Positions 34,948 to 44,006 of a stretch of DNA of 64,000 nucleotides are shown in pieces. Positions within the stretch are counted from its first letter, which is position 1. Every line of letters begins with the position of its first letter. Made by a program: the position numbers and the translations under genes. The stretch is from the NCBI GenBank assembly GCA_030068525.1, contig JASJOS010000009.1:310001-374000 (forward strand). Reading direction: 5' to 3'. The notes below the pieces were generated by a model. It searched no databases. It worked only from the letters and a program-made list of their open reading frames with translations, and was not told the origin of the DNA. This DNA is from Xanthocytophaga flava. GTDB taxonomy: Bacteria > Bacteroidota > Bacteroidia > Cytophagales > 172606-1.

Positions 34948-37900
34948 ATGCATACAAAGTTCTGGAATATCCTCCGAAGATATAGTTTATTATTGGTGCT
35001 TCTCATACTAGCTGTTGGCCTGAGTTGGTTTTATAAAGCCTATTATCACGATGATGCCCGACAAAAAGTAGAAACACTCCGTATTCAGGTCTGGCGGGAG
35101 ATTGCCAGAACTGAGCAGGAGCAGATTGAGATAGAAAAAGAATATATGCGGAAAAAGCTTCCTGGCCCTGCTGTTCTTGATGTTTCTCCTACTCATCCAT
35201 TCTGCATTTTTAAAGAAGGTAATCTGGTGTATTGGTCAGATAATCGCCTGGTGCCACAGTATAACCAGTTGGCGAGTGATCAGAAAACACGTTTGGTGAG
35301 TTTGAAAACAGGAAAGTTTCTTGTGAACAAGCGAGCCTTTAAGTGGGTAAACGATGATATTGAGATATTTTCATTGATTTCTCTGCAACGTCGGTTTAAA
35401 ATAGAAAACGATTATCTTCAGGAAGGATTTAATCACCGGATTATTCCTTATTCCAATGTACAGCTTGGCACAGAGCTATCCCGTAACGGAGCTAATATCT
35501 ATTCTCCGGACGCAGTATATCTGTTTTCTCTCGAATTGCCCGAACAAGTACCCGAATCTCAGCGAAAAACATTTTTCATACTCTTTTCTGTAGCTCTGAT
35601 GGCATTTATTACGGGTGCTGTATGGCTTAAAAACTTTCTCTCAAAAATACATTTACATCCATCACCTTTCCGATACGAAATAGGTTTTGGTCTGTTAGCT
35701 GGTTATCTGTTATTACTACGATTTTTGATGCTGCGATATTCTATTCCCAATGCATTAATTGAGACAGAGTTTTTTAATCCCAGGTACTACGCCTCGTCCC
35801 GTTATACTCCTTCATTGGGAGACTTGTTATTAAATTGCTTTACAGCCATCGGACTGGTTACCTATCTGGTTCGGTATTTCTTTCGATCTCAGACTTGTAA
35901 AATAATATTACAACTGCCTCAACGTACCAAATGGATGTTGACTGTAGGATTGATGATAGTGAGTTTTGGTTTGTTGACTGTTCATTTTTTATTTATTCGG
36001 ACTTTATCTCATTACTCGCAGATTAGTTTAGATATTACAGAAAGTATTCATTTCCCTGATCCACGAATTCTGGCACTGGTTACCTTCGTACTGAATACCA
36101 TCTTATTCTTTTTAGGTTCTTATCTAATAGTTCGTATCCTGATGCCATTTCGGTTATCCTGGTATGCATTGTTTTTGGCACTGATAGTTGCTGTTAGCCT
36201 ATACGATGTTGTTGCCTGGTTTATGGGGGAATTGCATCCGGAGATACTCATAGGTGGTAGTTTGTACTTACTTATCTGTTATTATTTCCAGTTATCCCGT
36301 TTGCTGGTAAAACTAACCTACAAGATTTCGTTGTATTTTTTCCTGACGGCAGCTTTATGTGCTGCTTTAGGTGCCTGGGCAATATATGAAATGGAACTGG
36401 ATAAGCGATTGACAGATAAGAGAGACTTTGCCAATCAATTGTTGTCTGAAAATGATCCGTTGGGAGAATATTTATTGAATGGTGTAGCTGATGATGTTCG
36501 CAAAGATGAATTTATACAATCCCGTTTTGTTGGACCATTTATCTCCAAAAATGATATTATAAAGAAAGTAAAACGCTACCTGGGGAGTTATTTTGACAGA
36601 TACGATGTAAAAATCAGTGTCTTTGATCCCTATGGCTTAAATTTAAAAGGAGATGATTACCCGCAGAGTTACGCTGATTATGTGGTGAATTTCCAACGTA
36701 TGGAGAATGGGAAATATGTGTATGGGACAACCTACGACCATTTGTATTTTATGCCTTCCATGGGTGGTTCTGTCATCAAACAGTACGTAAGTCTGATTAC
36801 GATTATCCGGCAAAGTGCAATCATTGGATTTATTGTACTGGATCTTCAGCAAAAAAGAGTAGTTCCAACCAATGTTTTTCCCGGATTGCTACTGGATAAG
36901 CGATTTGTTGCTTCTCCTGCTGCTCGTACATATAGCTATGCCATTTACGATCGTGATAATCTGGTATACCATGAAGGAGAATATAACTATGAAAAGTATT
37001 TCAATACCAAACGTCTGCATAGTAAAGAATTATTTGAAAGTAGTTTGGTGACAGATGTCTATCAGCATGTGGGAGTAAAGAACGACAATGGAAGAGTGGT
37101 TGTAGTCTCAGCCTTAAAATACAAGTATGCCAGCATCTTCAGTAACTTTTCTTTTCTGTTTCTAATCCTGGTGCTGATAGTGGGTGTGTATGTTATTTTC
37201 TACATTTTGTTTTTCCAGACGCCTTATGCCCGAAGTGGGTTTGCCACCCGTATTCAGATATACCTGAACCTGGCATTCTTTTTACCACTGATTACAGTAA
37301 GTGTGATTACTGTGAGTTTGTTAAGTGCTAACTATCGGGAGAATCTGACACAGTCTTATCTGGATGTAGCACAGAATATCGCAACAGAGCTTCGCTTCCG
37401 GCTGGATGATTTGTGGCAAAAAGGAGTGAATATAGATACGTACGAGCCCGAAATCAATGAACTAGCGCGTTATACCCGATCAGACGTCAGTATTTTTGAT
37501 CGGGATGGAGAACTTATGTTATCTAGTCAACGACAGATCTATGATGATGAATTGTTATCTCCCTATATCAATCGTCAGGCATGGCATGCTATTGCCAGAC
37601 AAAATTATCTGAGTCAGCAATTGAGTGAATCTTTGGGCAACTTGCAGTATAATGCTGTTTATGTGGCTATTCGGGATGCTTCAGGTAAAGACTTGCAAGG
37701 GATTCTCAGCATTCCTTTCTTTGATTCCAAAGCAGAACTGGATCAGCAGATCGGGACTGTGTTAGCCACCATTCTGAATATATTTACCTTTATCTTCCTT
37801 GGATTTTTATTACTTTCCTACTTTGCCTCACGTATTCTTACTGTTCCCTTAAACCTTATCACACAGAAGTTAGGAAAAACATCTTTGCAAGAAGAAAACG

Positions 37901-38682
37901 AACCTTTGGAGTGGAAGTCAGAGGATGAAATAGGATTACTGGTACATGAATACAACCGCATGTTACGCAATCTGGAAGAAAGTAAAGAGGCTTTAGGTCG
38001 TAGTGAGAAAGAGTCTGCATGGAGAGAAATGGCACAGCAGGTAGCACATGAGATCAAAAATCCTCTGACACCCATGAAGCTTACTTTACAGCATCTGCAA
38101 CGAACACTCTCCCGACAGGAACCAGAGGCATTGATGCGTGCAGAAAAATCCATTGGTACATTGCTGGATCAGGTAGATACGCTCAGTGATATAGCAACAT
38201 CTTTTTCTGCTTTTGCCAAAATGCCTATACCCAAAGACGAACAGTTTGATGTAGCTGCTCTTCTACGAAAGATTACAGAATTATATATTTCTGATCCGAA
38301 GATTTGCTTTGAGATTTCAATTCCGGAAGGCGTTTTTGTTGTGAAAGGAGATGCTCAATTGATGGGACGTATTTTCACTAACCTGATATTAAATGGAATA
38401 CAGTCGGTGCCAGAAGGGCGTACGCCTTGTATTGAAGTAGCTCTTGTCTGTCCTAATGGACATGTAATGGTATCTGTAAAAGATAATGGATCAGGTATTC
38501 CGGACTCTATTCGGGGAAAAGTTTTTTTACCTCATTTTAGTACCAAAACTTCTGGTTCTGGTATTGGACTGGCTGTAGCTAAACGAGGTGTAGAACATGC
38601 TGGTGGGCAGATCTGGTTTGAAACAGAAGCAGATGAAGGAACAACCTTCTATGTTCAGCTTTCCTTATACAAGAAAGAATGA
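34948..38682 (+). CDS. Giant membrane sensor histidine kinase, NtrY-like core
   Basis: A 1244-residue kinase read from ATG 34948, which starts a membrane helix (LLLVLLILAVGLSW); an upstream GTG at 34858 would add 30 unlikely residues. A sensory loop follows to about 205, then a block of about seven helices (about 205-490), a second large extracellular loop (about 500-725), two helices (about 730-755 and 765-790), a third loop with a FDRDGELMLSS segment (about 795-930), a last helix (about 935-960) and HAMP. HisKA has H1034 in AHEIKNPLTPMK, the NtrY-type box, and HATPase_c ends with DNGSGIP and GSGIGLAVAK. No response regulator is adjacent. The kinase is full length, but its stimulus is unknown. 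Confidence 0.9.
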   Translation: MHTKFWNILRRYSLLLVLLILAVGLSWFYKAYYHDDARQKVETLRIQVWREIARTEQEQIEIEKEYMRKKLPGPAVLDVSPTHPFCIFKEGNLVYWSDNRLVPQYNQLASDQKTRLVSLKTGKFLVNKRAFKWVNDDIEIFSLISLQRRFKIENDYLQEGFNHRIIPYSNVQLGTELSRNGANIYSPDAVYLFSLELPEQVPESQRKTFFILFSVALMAFITGAVWLKNFLSKIHLHPSPFRYEIGFGLLAGYLLLLRFLMLRYSIPNALIETEFFNPRYYASSRYTPSLGDLLLNCFTAIGLVTYLVRYFFRSQTCKIILQLPQRTKWMLTVGLMIVSFGLLTVHFLFIRTLSHYSQISLDITESIHFPDPRILALVTFVLNTILFFLGSYLIVRILMPFRLSWYALFLALIVAVSLYDVVAWFMGELHPEILIGGSLYLLICYYFQLSRLLVKLTYKISLYFFLTAALCAALGAWAIYEMELDKRLTDKRDFANQLLSENDPLGEYLLNGVADDVRKDEFIQSRFVGPFISKNDIIKKVKRYLGSYFDRYDVKISVFDPYGLNLKGDDYPQSYADYVVNFQRMENGKYVYGTTYDHLYFMPSMGGSVIKQYVSLITIIRQSAIIGFIVLDLQQKRVVPTNVFPGLLLDKRFVASPAARTYSYAIYDRDNLVYHEGEYNYEKYFNTKRLHSKELFESSLVTDVYQHVGVKNDNGRVVVVSALKYKYASIFSNFSFLFLILVLIVGVYVIFYILFFQTPYARSGFATRIQIYLNLAFFLPLITVSVITVSLLSANYRENLTQSYLDVAQNIATELRFRLDDLWQKGVNIDTYEPEINELARYTRSDVSIFDRDGELMLSSQRQIYDDELLSPYINRQAWHAIARQNYLSQQLSESLGNLQYNAVYVAIRDASGKDLQGILSIPFFDSKAELDQQIGTVLATILNIFTFIFLGFLLLSYFASRILTVPLNLITQKLGKTSLQEENEPLEWKSEDEIGLLVHEYNRMLRNLEESKEALGRSEKESAWREMAQQVAHEIKNPLTPMKLTLQHLQRTLSRQEPEALMRAEKSIGTLLDQVDTLSDIATSFSAFAKMPIPKDEQFDVAALLRKITELYISDPKICFEISIPEGVFVVKGDAQLMGRIFTNLILNGIQSVPEGRTPCIEVALVCPNGHVMVSVKDNGSGIPDSIRGKVFLPHFSTKTSGSGIGLAVAKRGVEHAGGQIWFETEADEGTTFYVQLSLYKKE

Positions 38683-38880
38683 CTACATGATTAACTCTAA
38701 ATTTCGAGTAAAAGAATTTGATTTTGAAGCCATAATAGTGGATTAGAATAAATAAGCTACAAAGAGAGTATATATTACTTCAATCGCGAGTGGTGGTGTA
38801 GGTGCGGTGGCCATCTTTTTCCCGCGAGGTTGGCCTTTGGCCTTGCGGGGGGGAGGATCGGGAAAAAGTGCCTTTTTTTG

Positions 38881-38910
38881 GTTACTTTTTTGGGCAAGCA
38901 AAAAAGTGAC
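38881..38910. repeat. Inverted repeat closing the GC-rich intergenic block
   Basis: GTTACTTTTTTG (38881-38892) and CAAAAAAGTGAC (38899-38910) are inverted copies with one mismatch, around a 6-base loop GGCAAG. It directly follows the GC-rich stretch, suggesting that the two form one mobile or dispersed unit. Confidence 0.55.
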
Positions 38911-38980
38911 AAGGCGATAAGAAGGGATATGTTCTGGATTTTAAACAAATGAAGAAAGAGAGCTTTCATAAAAATTACCT

Positions 38981-39013
38981 CAAGCCTACACTATTTTCAA
39001 AAGTATAGGCTTG
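38981..39013. terminator. Terminator hairpin downstream of ppk
   Basis: CAAGCCTACACT (38981-38992) pairs with AGTATAGGCTTG (39002-39013), 11 of 12 positions, around a 9-base loop. T-rich sequence follows on both strands, so it can end the ppk transcript and reads from the kinase side. Confidence 0.6.
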
Positions 39014-39059
39014 GGTTTGGGTTTTACTCAAATCCAACATCCGAGATGACTCATGTAGA

Positions 39060-41153
39060 TTAGTCTATATCTGCTGGAACTGGTTGCTGAGCTTCTTTCA
39101 GAAAAGAATAAATAGCTTGTTGTGCTTGTATAGATAATTGTGAATTCCTTATAGGATGCATTTTCATGTATTGATCAATACTACATGCTTGTTGGTTGTC
39201 TGCCAACTGTAATTGAATGATCTGTTGAATCTCTGATTGCAGTGTTGGATTATATAGTGGGAAACACACCTCAACTCGTCTATGTATGTTCCGGTTCATC
39301 CAGTCGGCAGAACCCAGAAAGGTTTGAGGCTGACCATTGTTATGAAAAATAAAAACACGCGCATGTTCCAGGTAACGATCAACAATTCTACGTACTGTAA
39401 TAGTGGGGCTTATATTCTTTTGTTGAGGTATAAGACAACATATACCTCTGACAATCAAATCAACAGGTACGCCTGCTTTACTTGCTTCATACAGTTTATC
39501 AATCATATGTCGTTCCTGCAGATTATTGAGTTTAATTGTGATCCGAGCAGGTAGTCCTGCCTGATGATTGGCAATTTCCTGATCTATCAAGCTTTCAAAT
39601 TTATTTTGTAAATTGAAAGGTGCGACTAAGAGATGTTGAAAAGAAAATGATTGATTGACTGGCTGCTCTCTGCTTTGTAAATAGGTAAATAAAGTATCCA
39701 GTTCTGACATTATGCCTTCATGACAGGTAAGTAATGCATGATCCGTATAAAAACGGGCTGTGCTTTCATTGAAATTTCCGGTTGCCAGTAATCCATAACA
39801 TTGGGTTTGTATAGCTGAGGCTTTGCGTTTAACAAGCGCTATTTTAGCATGGACTTTCATGGATGGAATACTATATACAAGATGAATTCCTGCAGCCTGC
39901 ATCTTTTTTGCCCATTTAAGGTTATTAGCCTCATCAAACCTGGCCTTTAATTCTACAAATACAGTTACCTTCTTTCCATTTTTGGCAGCACTAATTAATG
40001 CATTGGCAATAAAAGAATCTGAGGCTATTCTATAGAGTGTAATCATAATCTGTTCTACAGTAGGATCTATTGCTGCTTCATTAAAAAATCGTAGAACATA
40101 GTTATAGGACTGATAGGGAAAGTGTAATAGCCGATCACCCTGCTCGATGGAAGTAAAAATTGATTGATTCCAGTCTATGTCTTTATGATGTAATGGGGGT
40201 TGAGGGGGATAGTTCAAATGTGCTTGTTCTGCAAGAGGAAGTGAAGAGAGATCTTTGAGATTGTGATATCGTCCACCTGCAATCATCTCCTGTGGATTGA
40301 GTACAAAATAATCTGCCAGAAATTGTTGTAATGATGTTGGCATACTTTCATCATATAAAAAGCGGGTAGGGAAGCTTGCCTGACGATCTTCCAGCATCTT
40401 GGCAATTTGTTTGTCAATTTCGCCAGAGAATTCATCTGCAATATCTATATCTGCATTCTGATTAACCTTTATACAATAACAACCCTGAATCGTTTGATTT
40501 GGAAATATCTGTGGTAAATATTCCCGAATAATATCGTCGAGGAAAAGAATATGTGTATCTGCATTTCGATGAGTAATCTTAAAGAAACGGGGTAAAGAAG
40601 AGTGGGGGATATTAAGCAGACTATAGTTTATCTTCTCAGGTTGCGATGGAGTCGAGAACGCTAGTATAAAATATAACACATTGTCAGTAAGTTGAATCTT
40701 GCCCTTGTGTTCAGGGGTGAGTTGTTCTGGCTGAAGGAAAGATAGTATCCGGCTAAAGAAATACTCAGAAATAAATGGCTTATCAATATCTGAAAGGTCT
40801 TCCTTATAATATAGATGAATGGATTGTTGTTGCAGTTCTGGTAGAATTTTCTGCGTAAGTAGTAAACCAAATTCTTCCTGTTGTTTGATAATGGTATGTT
40901 GCACCTCTTTCAGTAGCTCTTCTTCTGAACTAAATACGGTAGAAGATAATTCTTCGTTGACAGATAGTTGAGTAATCGCCTGCAGAGAACGCATTCGAAC
41001 CCGAAAGAACTCATCCAGATTAGAAGAGAAAATAGATAGAAACCGAATTCTTTCAAATAACGGGACTTTGGAGTTGTTTGCTTCTTGCAGTACGCGATAA
41101 TTAAAACTTAACCAGCTTAGGTCCCTATTAAAATAGTGTGCAAAAGAATTCAT
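39060..41153 (-). CDS. ppk1: Polyphosphate kinase 1
   Basis: A 697-residue PPK1 of usual length. The N-terminal domain starts YFNRDLSWLSFNYRVLQEA and continues FLSIFSSNLDEFFRVRM. The two phospholipase-D-like C-domains include ARFDEANNLKWAKKMQAAG and the autophosphorylated H435 in MKVHAKIALVKR, the same position number as in E. coli PPK. GLLATGNFNESTARFYTDHALLT follows with the second catalytic region, and FLGSADWMNRNIHRRVEV lies near the C-terminus. It makes polyphosphate reversibly from ATP at the cytoplasmic membrane. No exopolyphosphatase gene is adjacent. Confidence 0.96.
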   Translation of the reverse strand: MNSFAHYFNRDLSWLSFNYRVLQEANNSKVPLFERIRFLSIFSSNLDEFFRVRMRSLQAITQLSVNEELSSTVFSSEEELLKEVQHTIIKQQEEFGLLLTQKILPELQQQSIHLYYKEDLSDIDKPFISEYFFSRILSFLQPEQLTPEHKGKIQLTDNVLYFILAFSTPSQPEKINYSLLNIPHSSLPRFFKITHRNADTHILFLDDIIREYLPQIFPNQTIQGCYCIKVNQNADIDIADEFSGEIDKQIAKMLEDRQASFPTRFLYDESMPTSLQQFLADYFVLNPQEMIAGGRYHNLKDLSSLPLAEQAHLNYPPQPPLHHKDIDWNQSIFTSIEQGDRLLHFPYQSYNYVLRFFNEAAIDPTVEQIMITLYRIASDSFIANALISAAKNGKKVTVFVELKARFDEANNLKWAKKMQAAGIHLVYSIPSMKVHAKIALVKRKASAIQTQCYGLLATGNFNESTARFYTDHALLTCHEGIMSELDTLFTYLQSREQPVNQSFSFQHLLVAPFNLQNKFESLIDQEIANHQAGLPARITIKLNNLQERHMIDKLYEASKAGVPVDLIVRGICCLIPQQKNISPTITVRRIVDRYLEHARVFIFHNNGQPQTFLGSADWMNRNIHRRVEVCFPLYNPTLQSEIQQIIQLQLADNQQACSIDQYMKMHPIRNSQLSIQAQQAIYSFLKEAQQPVPADID

Positions 41154-41282
41154 AGAATGGTTTGAACATGGGTTGATTAGAGAGCAAGTGTACTAACAAA
41201 TGATTACAGAAGATAGCGAAAAAGAAAAAATAAAAATATAATAACAATACGTTCTTTTTCTTGTAAAAGAACAATGGAGATA

Positions 41283-43493
41283 TTACAAAGTGGGGATGGG
41301 TATATTTTTACAGGGAATAACAACCTGAAATTGGGTAAGACCAGAGGATGACTCCACTAGTGAAACAGTTCCATTTAGCTTAGCCGCCGCACGTTTAACC
41401 ATAAAAAGTCCCATTCCGGTATTACGATATTTATCAGCAGCTTTACTGAACATATCAAAAATATATGGAACGTCACTGGCTGGAATGCCTATACCATTAT
41501 CTGTGATCTGAATGACCAATTTATGGTCCACTGCTTGAATACAGATTTTGACATAGGGCTCTTTTTGCTTCAGATCCTGAAACTTAATAGCATTTTCTGT
41601 CAGATGGCTCAGCATAAAGAGCAATACATTATAATCTGATTCAAAATAGAGGTTATTGTCGACTTCGATCTGGAAATCAACACGTCCAAAATTGTCAACA
41701 AAGATTACTTTATTAAGGAGATCATCTTGTAACTTATTAAAGTTAATAGGAATGATATGTATTTCCGATTGATTAATCTCATAAGCTACAGACAACCGGG
41801 TCAAAATAGAATCCAGGTGTAGAGCCTGGTAATATAGTTTCTCGAAATAATCAAGTGCTGTAGTGTCTTTGACATCAATATTAGCAACCAGGCACAAGCC
41901 TAATAACCGGGCGAGAGGTCCCCGAATATCATGACTGGTACGATAAATAAATGTATCCAGCTCCTGAACAGCTTGTTTTAGCTTATTAGTTCGTTCCTCA
42001 ACAATGTATTCCAGTTGGGAGTTAGTTTCTGCCAGTTGTTGGTTTTGAAGAGATATGGTACCTTGTAATTCCAGCAAGGTTTCATTGGCCTGTGCAAGCT
42101 GAGTATTCTGGGCTTCTATTTCTTCTTTCTGTTCCGTAATCTGAGCGGTTCGCTTCAGAATCTTTTCTTCGAGTTCTTTATTTTTTTGAAGGATTAACTG
42201 TTCTCTCTCATCAATAGTACTTTGCTCTAATCGTTGATTTTCTGCTATCTGTAATAAAAGTTGATTTTGTATCCAGTCAATACGCTTTACCAGACCCATT
42301 GAAAAAATCGAAACCTGGAGGACTGCTCCAATCTGAATTCCATAGGATGCCCAAGGTATTGTGCTCTCCAGTAACTGTTGGCCGGCATAGATCAGACAAC
42401 TAATAAGAAAGATGAGATTGGCTGTCAGAAAATACCATGCAGGTGAATAACCTCTGTGCAAAGCATTGATTGACAAATAAATAAGGAAAGGGATGCTTAT
42501 AAGCGTAAGAATTATAGACATCATTCTTCCTTCATACCAGTATCCTAGCAGGATGAGGCCTATATTAAGAAGAAACGCAATTAATAAACCATTCGAAATC
42601 TTATGGAGCCATGTTGCATATTTCCTTTCAAGATAGGAGCAGCTAAAAGCAATATAGACAAACAATGTTACCGGAGCTGAACAAAACTTTAGATACGTGT
42701 CCAGTTTGGGGAAATTTTCGAGCCAGAATATATAGAGATAACCACTATTGGCAGAGATATAGATACATAAGCTCAAAAGGAATGATGCAAAGAGAAGATA
42801 AGTAGATTGCCGAAGAGAAACGTAAACAAACAAGTTATATAATAGCATTACCAGCATTGCTCCATAAAAAAGGGCCTGGCGTGCCATGCTTATAGCATAT
42901 CGGTTCTGATACTCTATTTCAGGATATAGCTTGCTGTTTTTTATGGATCTGACTAGTAGACTTGTGGATGATGGCTTTGTAATTTCTAAACGGAGGTATA
43001 ATGTTGTTTGCTCCCTATAAAGAAGTTCAAAGCGATGCATGTCTTCCAAGCCAATAGATGCATTTTCCTTAGTAAGAGGGTAGCTGATTTTATATTTTTG
43101 ATCAGATGTAGGTATATACAGAAGCGTTTGTGCTGATGGTACATTCAGTACAAAGGTTGTATGCAGTGAGTCTGTATTATATAACTGAAAACGTATCCAA
43201 TGAACAGATCTTCTGGATAACGCTGTCTGCTCAGAAGCTGAGAGAGACGAAAAAGGGATAAACCGTTGGTTAGTAAGTGTTTTTAAATCTAAGGCTGTAT
43301 CAGATAAGTTGATAGATGGAAGTAGGATCTGTACATGGTCAGCGATAAAATAACGTGTTTGGTCTTTTTTAAGGGATAGGATAGATAGAGAATACTGTGC
43401 ATTCACAGGCATCCCCATAATGACAATGATGACTATACACAAACGCCAGGCACGAATACAAATAGCTTCTGAAAGGAGAAAAAACGCTTTCAA
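41283..43493 (-). CDS. 7TMR-DISM sensor histidine kinase
   Basis: A 736-residue membrane kinase. A signal peptide (cleaved near VNAQ, residue 33) is followed by a periplasmic 7TMR-DISM extracellular domain (about 40-185, with SVHWIRFQLYNTD). Seven helices span about 205-400, and a long coiled coil lies at about 410-505 (RLEQSTIDEREQLILQKNKELEE and ANETLLELQGTI). The HisKA-like helix has H521 in RTSHDIRGPLARLLGL, and HATPase_c shows DNGIGIPASD and GMGLFMVKRA. 7TMR-DISM proteins are thought to sense carbohydrates or other small molecules. No response regulator is adjacent. It lies 129 bases upstream of ppk1 on the same strand. Confidence 0.92.
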   Translation of the reverse strand: MKAFFLLSEAICIRAWRLCIVIIVIMGMPVNAQYSLSILSLKKDQTRYFIADHVQILLPSINLSDTALDLKTLTNQRFIPFSSLSASEQTALSRRSVHWIRFQLYNTDSLHTTFVLNVPSAQTLLYIPTSDQKYKISYPLTKENASIGLEDMHRFELLYREQTTLYLRLEITKPSSTSLLVRSIKNSKLYPEIEYQNRYAISMARQALFYGAMLVMLLYNLFVYVSLRQSTYLLFASFLLSLCIYISANSGYLYIFWLENFPKLDTYLKFCSAPVTLFVYIAFSCSYLERKYATWLHKISNGLLIAFLLNIGLILLGYWYEGRMMSIILTLISIPFLIYLSINALHRGYSPAWYFLTANLIFLISCLIYAGQQLLESTIPWASYGIQIGAVLQVSIFSMGLVKRIDWIQNQLLLQIAENQRLEQSTIDEREQLILQKNKELEEKILKRTAQITEQKEEIEAQNTQLAQANETLLELQGTISLQNQQLAETNSQLEYIVEERTNKLKQAVQELDTFIYRTSHDIRGPLARLLGLCLVANIDVKDTTALDYFEKLYYQALHLDSILTRLSVAYEINQSEIHIIPINFNKLQDDLLNKVIFVDNFGRVDFQIEVDNNLYFESDYNVLLFMLSHLTENAIKFQDLKQKEPYVKICIQAVDHKLVIQITDNGIGIPASDVPYIFDMFSKAADKYRNTGMGLFMVKRAAAKLNGTVSLVESSSGLTQFQVVIPCKNIPIPTL

Positions 43494-44006
43494 TGAATCT
43501 CCAGTTTGAAGTGAGACTTTAACAGATCAGATAGAATGCAATGAAATTATTGAATGTTAAAGAAGCAGAATTTATCTGCAAAAAATAAGAGTTCTTACAG
43601 ACATACACTACAATGCAATAATTAAGAAAAAAAAGTATCTGATTTTTATAGCTCCCTGATTCAGATATATATAGGGTACTCCCTGATAACATATTTTCAC
43701 TCTAATGTTTCAGGAAAAGATTATGTGTGAATAGAAGAAAGAATATCTGTTACAACAATATTCTGTATACTATTGCTCAAAAAAAATAGAGCGATGGGAT
43801 TAAAAGATGATAGATTAATGAGAGGTAGTGAGGTACTTACTATCAAAGAAGTTGAGCAAATCGGGCTATTTTTCAATGTAAGAAAAATAGGGAAAAGGAT
43901 AAATTTATAAGTCTTAAAAGAAGGCTTGGTTCTTTACATAAGAAGAATGGTAAGTAAGTATAGTCCAGGTCAGATATTTCTATATATAGCTAACCTGGAT
44001 CATTTG
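43494..44006. other. Intergenic region, no gene recognised
   Basis: About 510 AT-rich bases. Short frames are scattered and broken. Near its right end TCCAGGT (43964-43970) pairs with ACCTGGA (43993-43999), extending to about 10 bp, 8 bases past the dehydrogenase stop; it could be a weak terminator but has no T-tract. The promoter of the 7TMR-DISM kinase should lie at its left end. Confidence 0.45.

Larger units (their letters stand above)
38683..39059. other. Intergenic region with a GC-rich insert
   Basis: About 375 bases between convergent genes. Positions about 38790-38870 are sharply richer in G and C than anything around, with a run of seven G's. This block ends in the hairpin at 38881-38910. 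A short antisense frame here (38775-38969) is low complexity and not called. The block looks like a dispersed non-coding element rather than a gene. Confidence 0.5.

Noticed and set aside
38775..38969. A 64-codon minus-strand frame in the GC-rich intergenic block
   Set aside because: Composition is driven by the GC-rich element and T/A runs; there is no start context and no recognisable domain.
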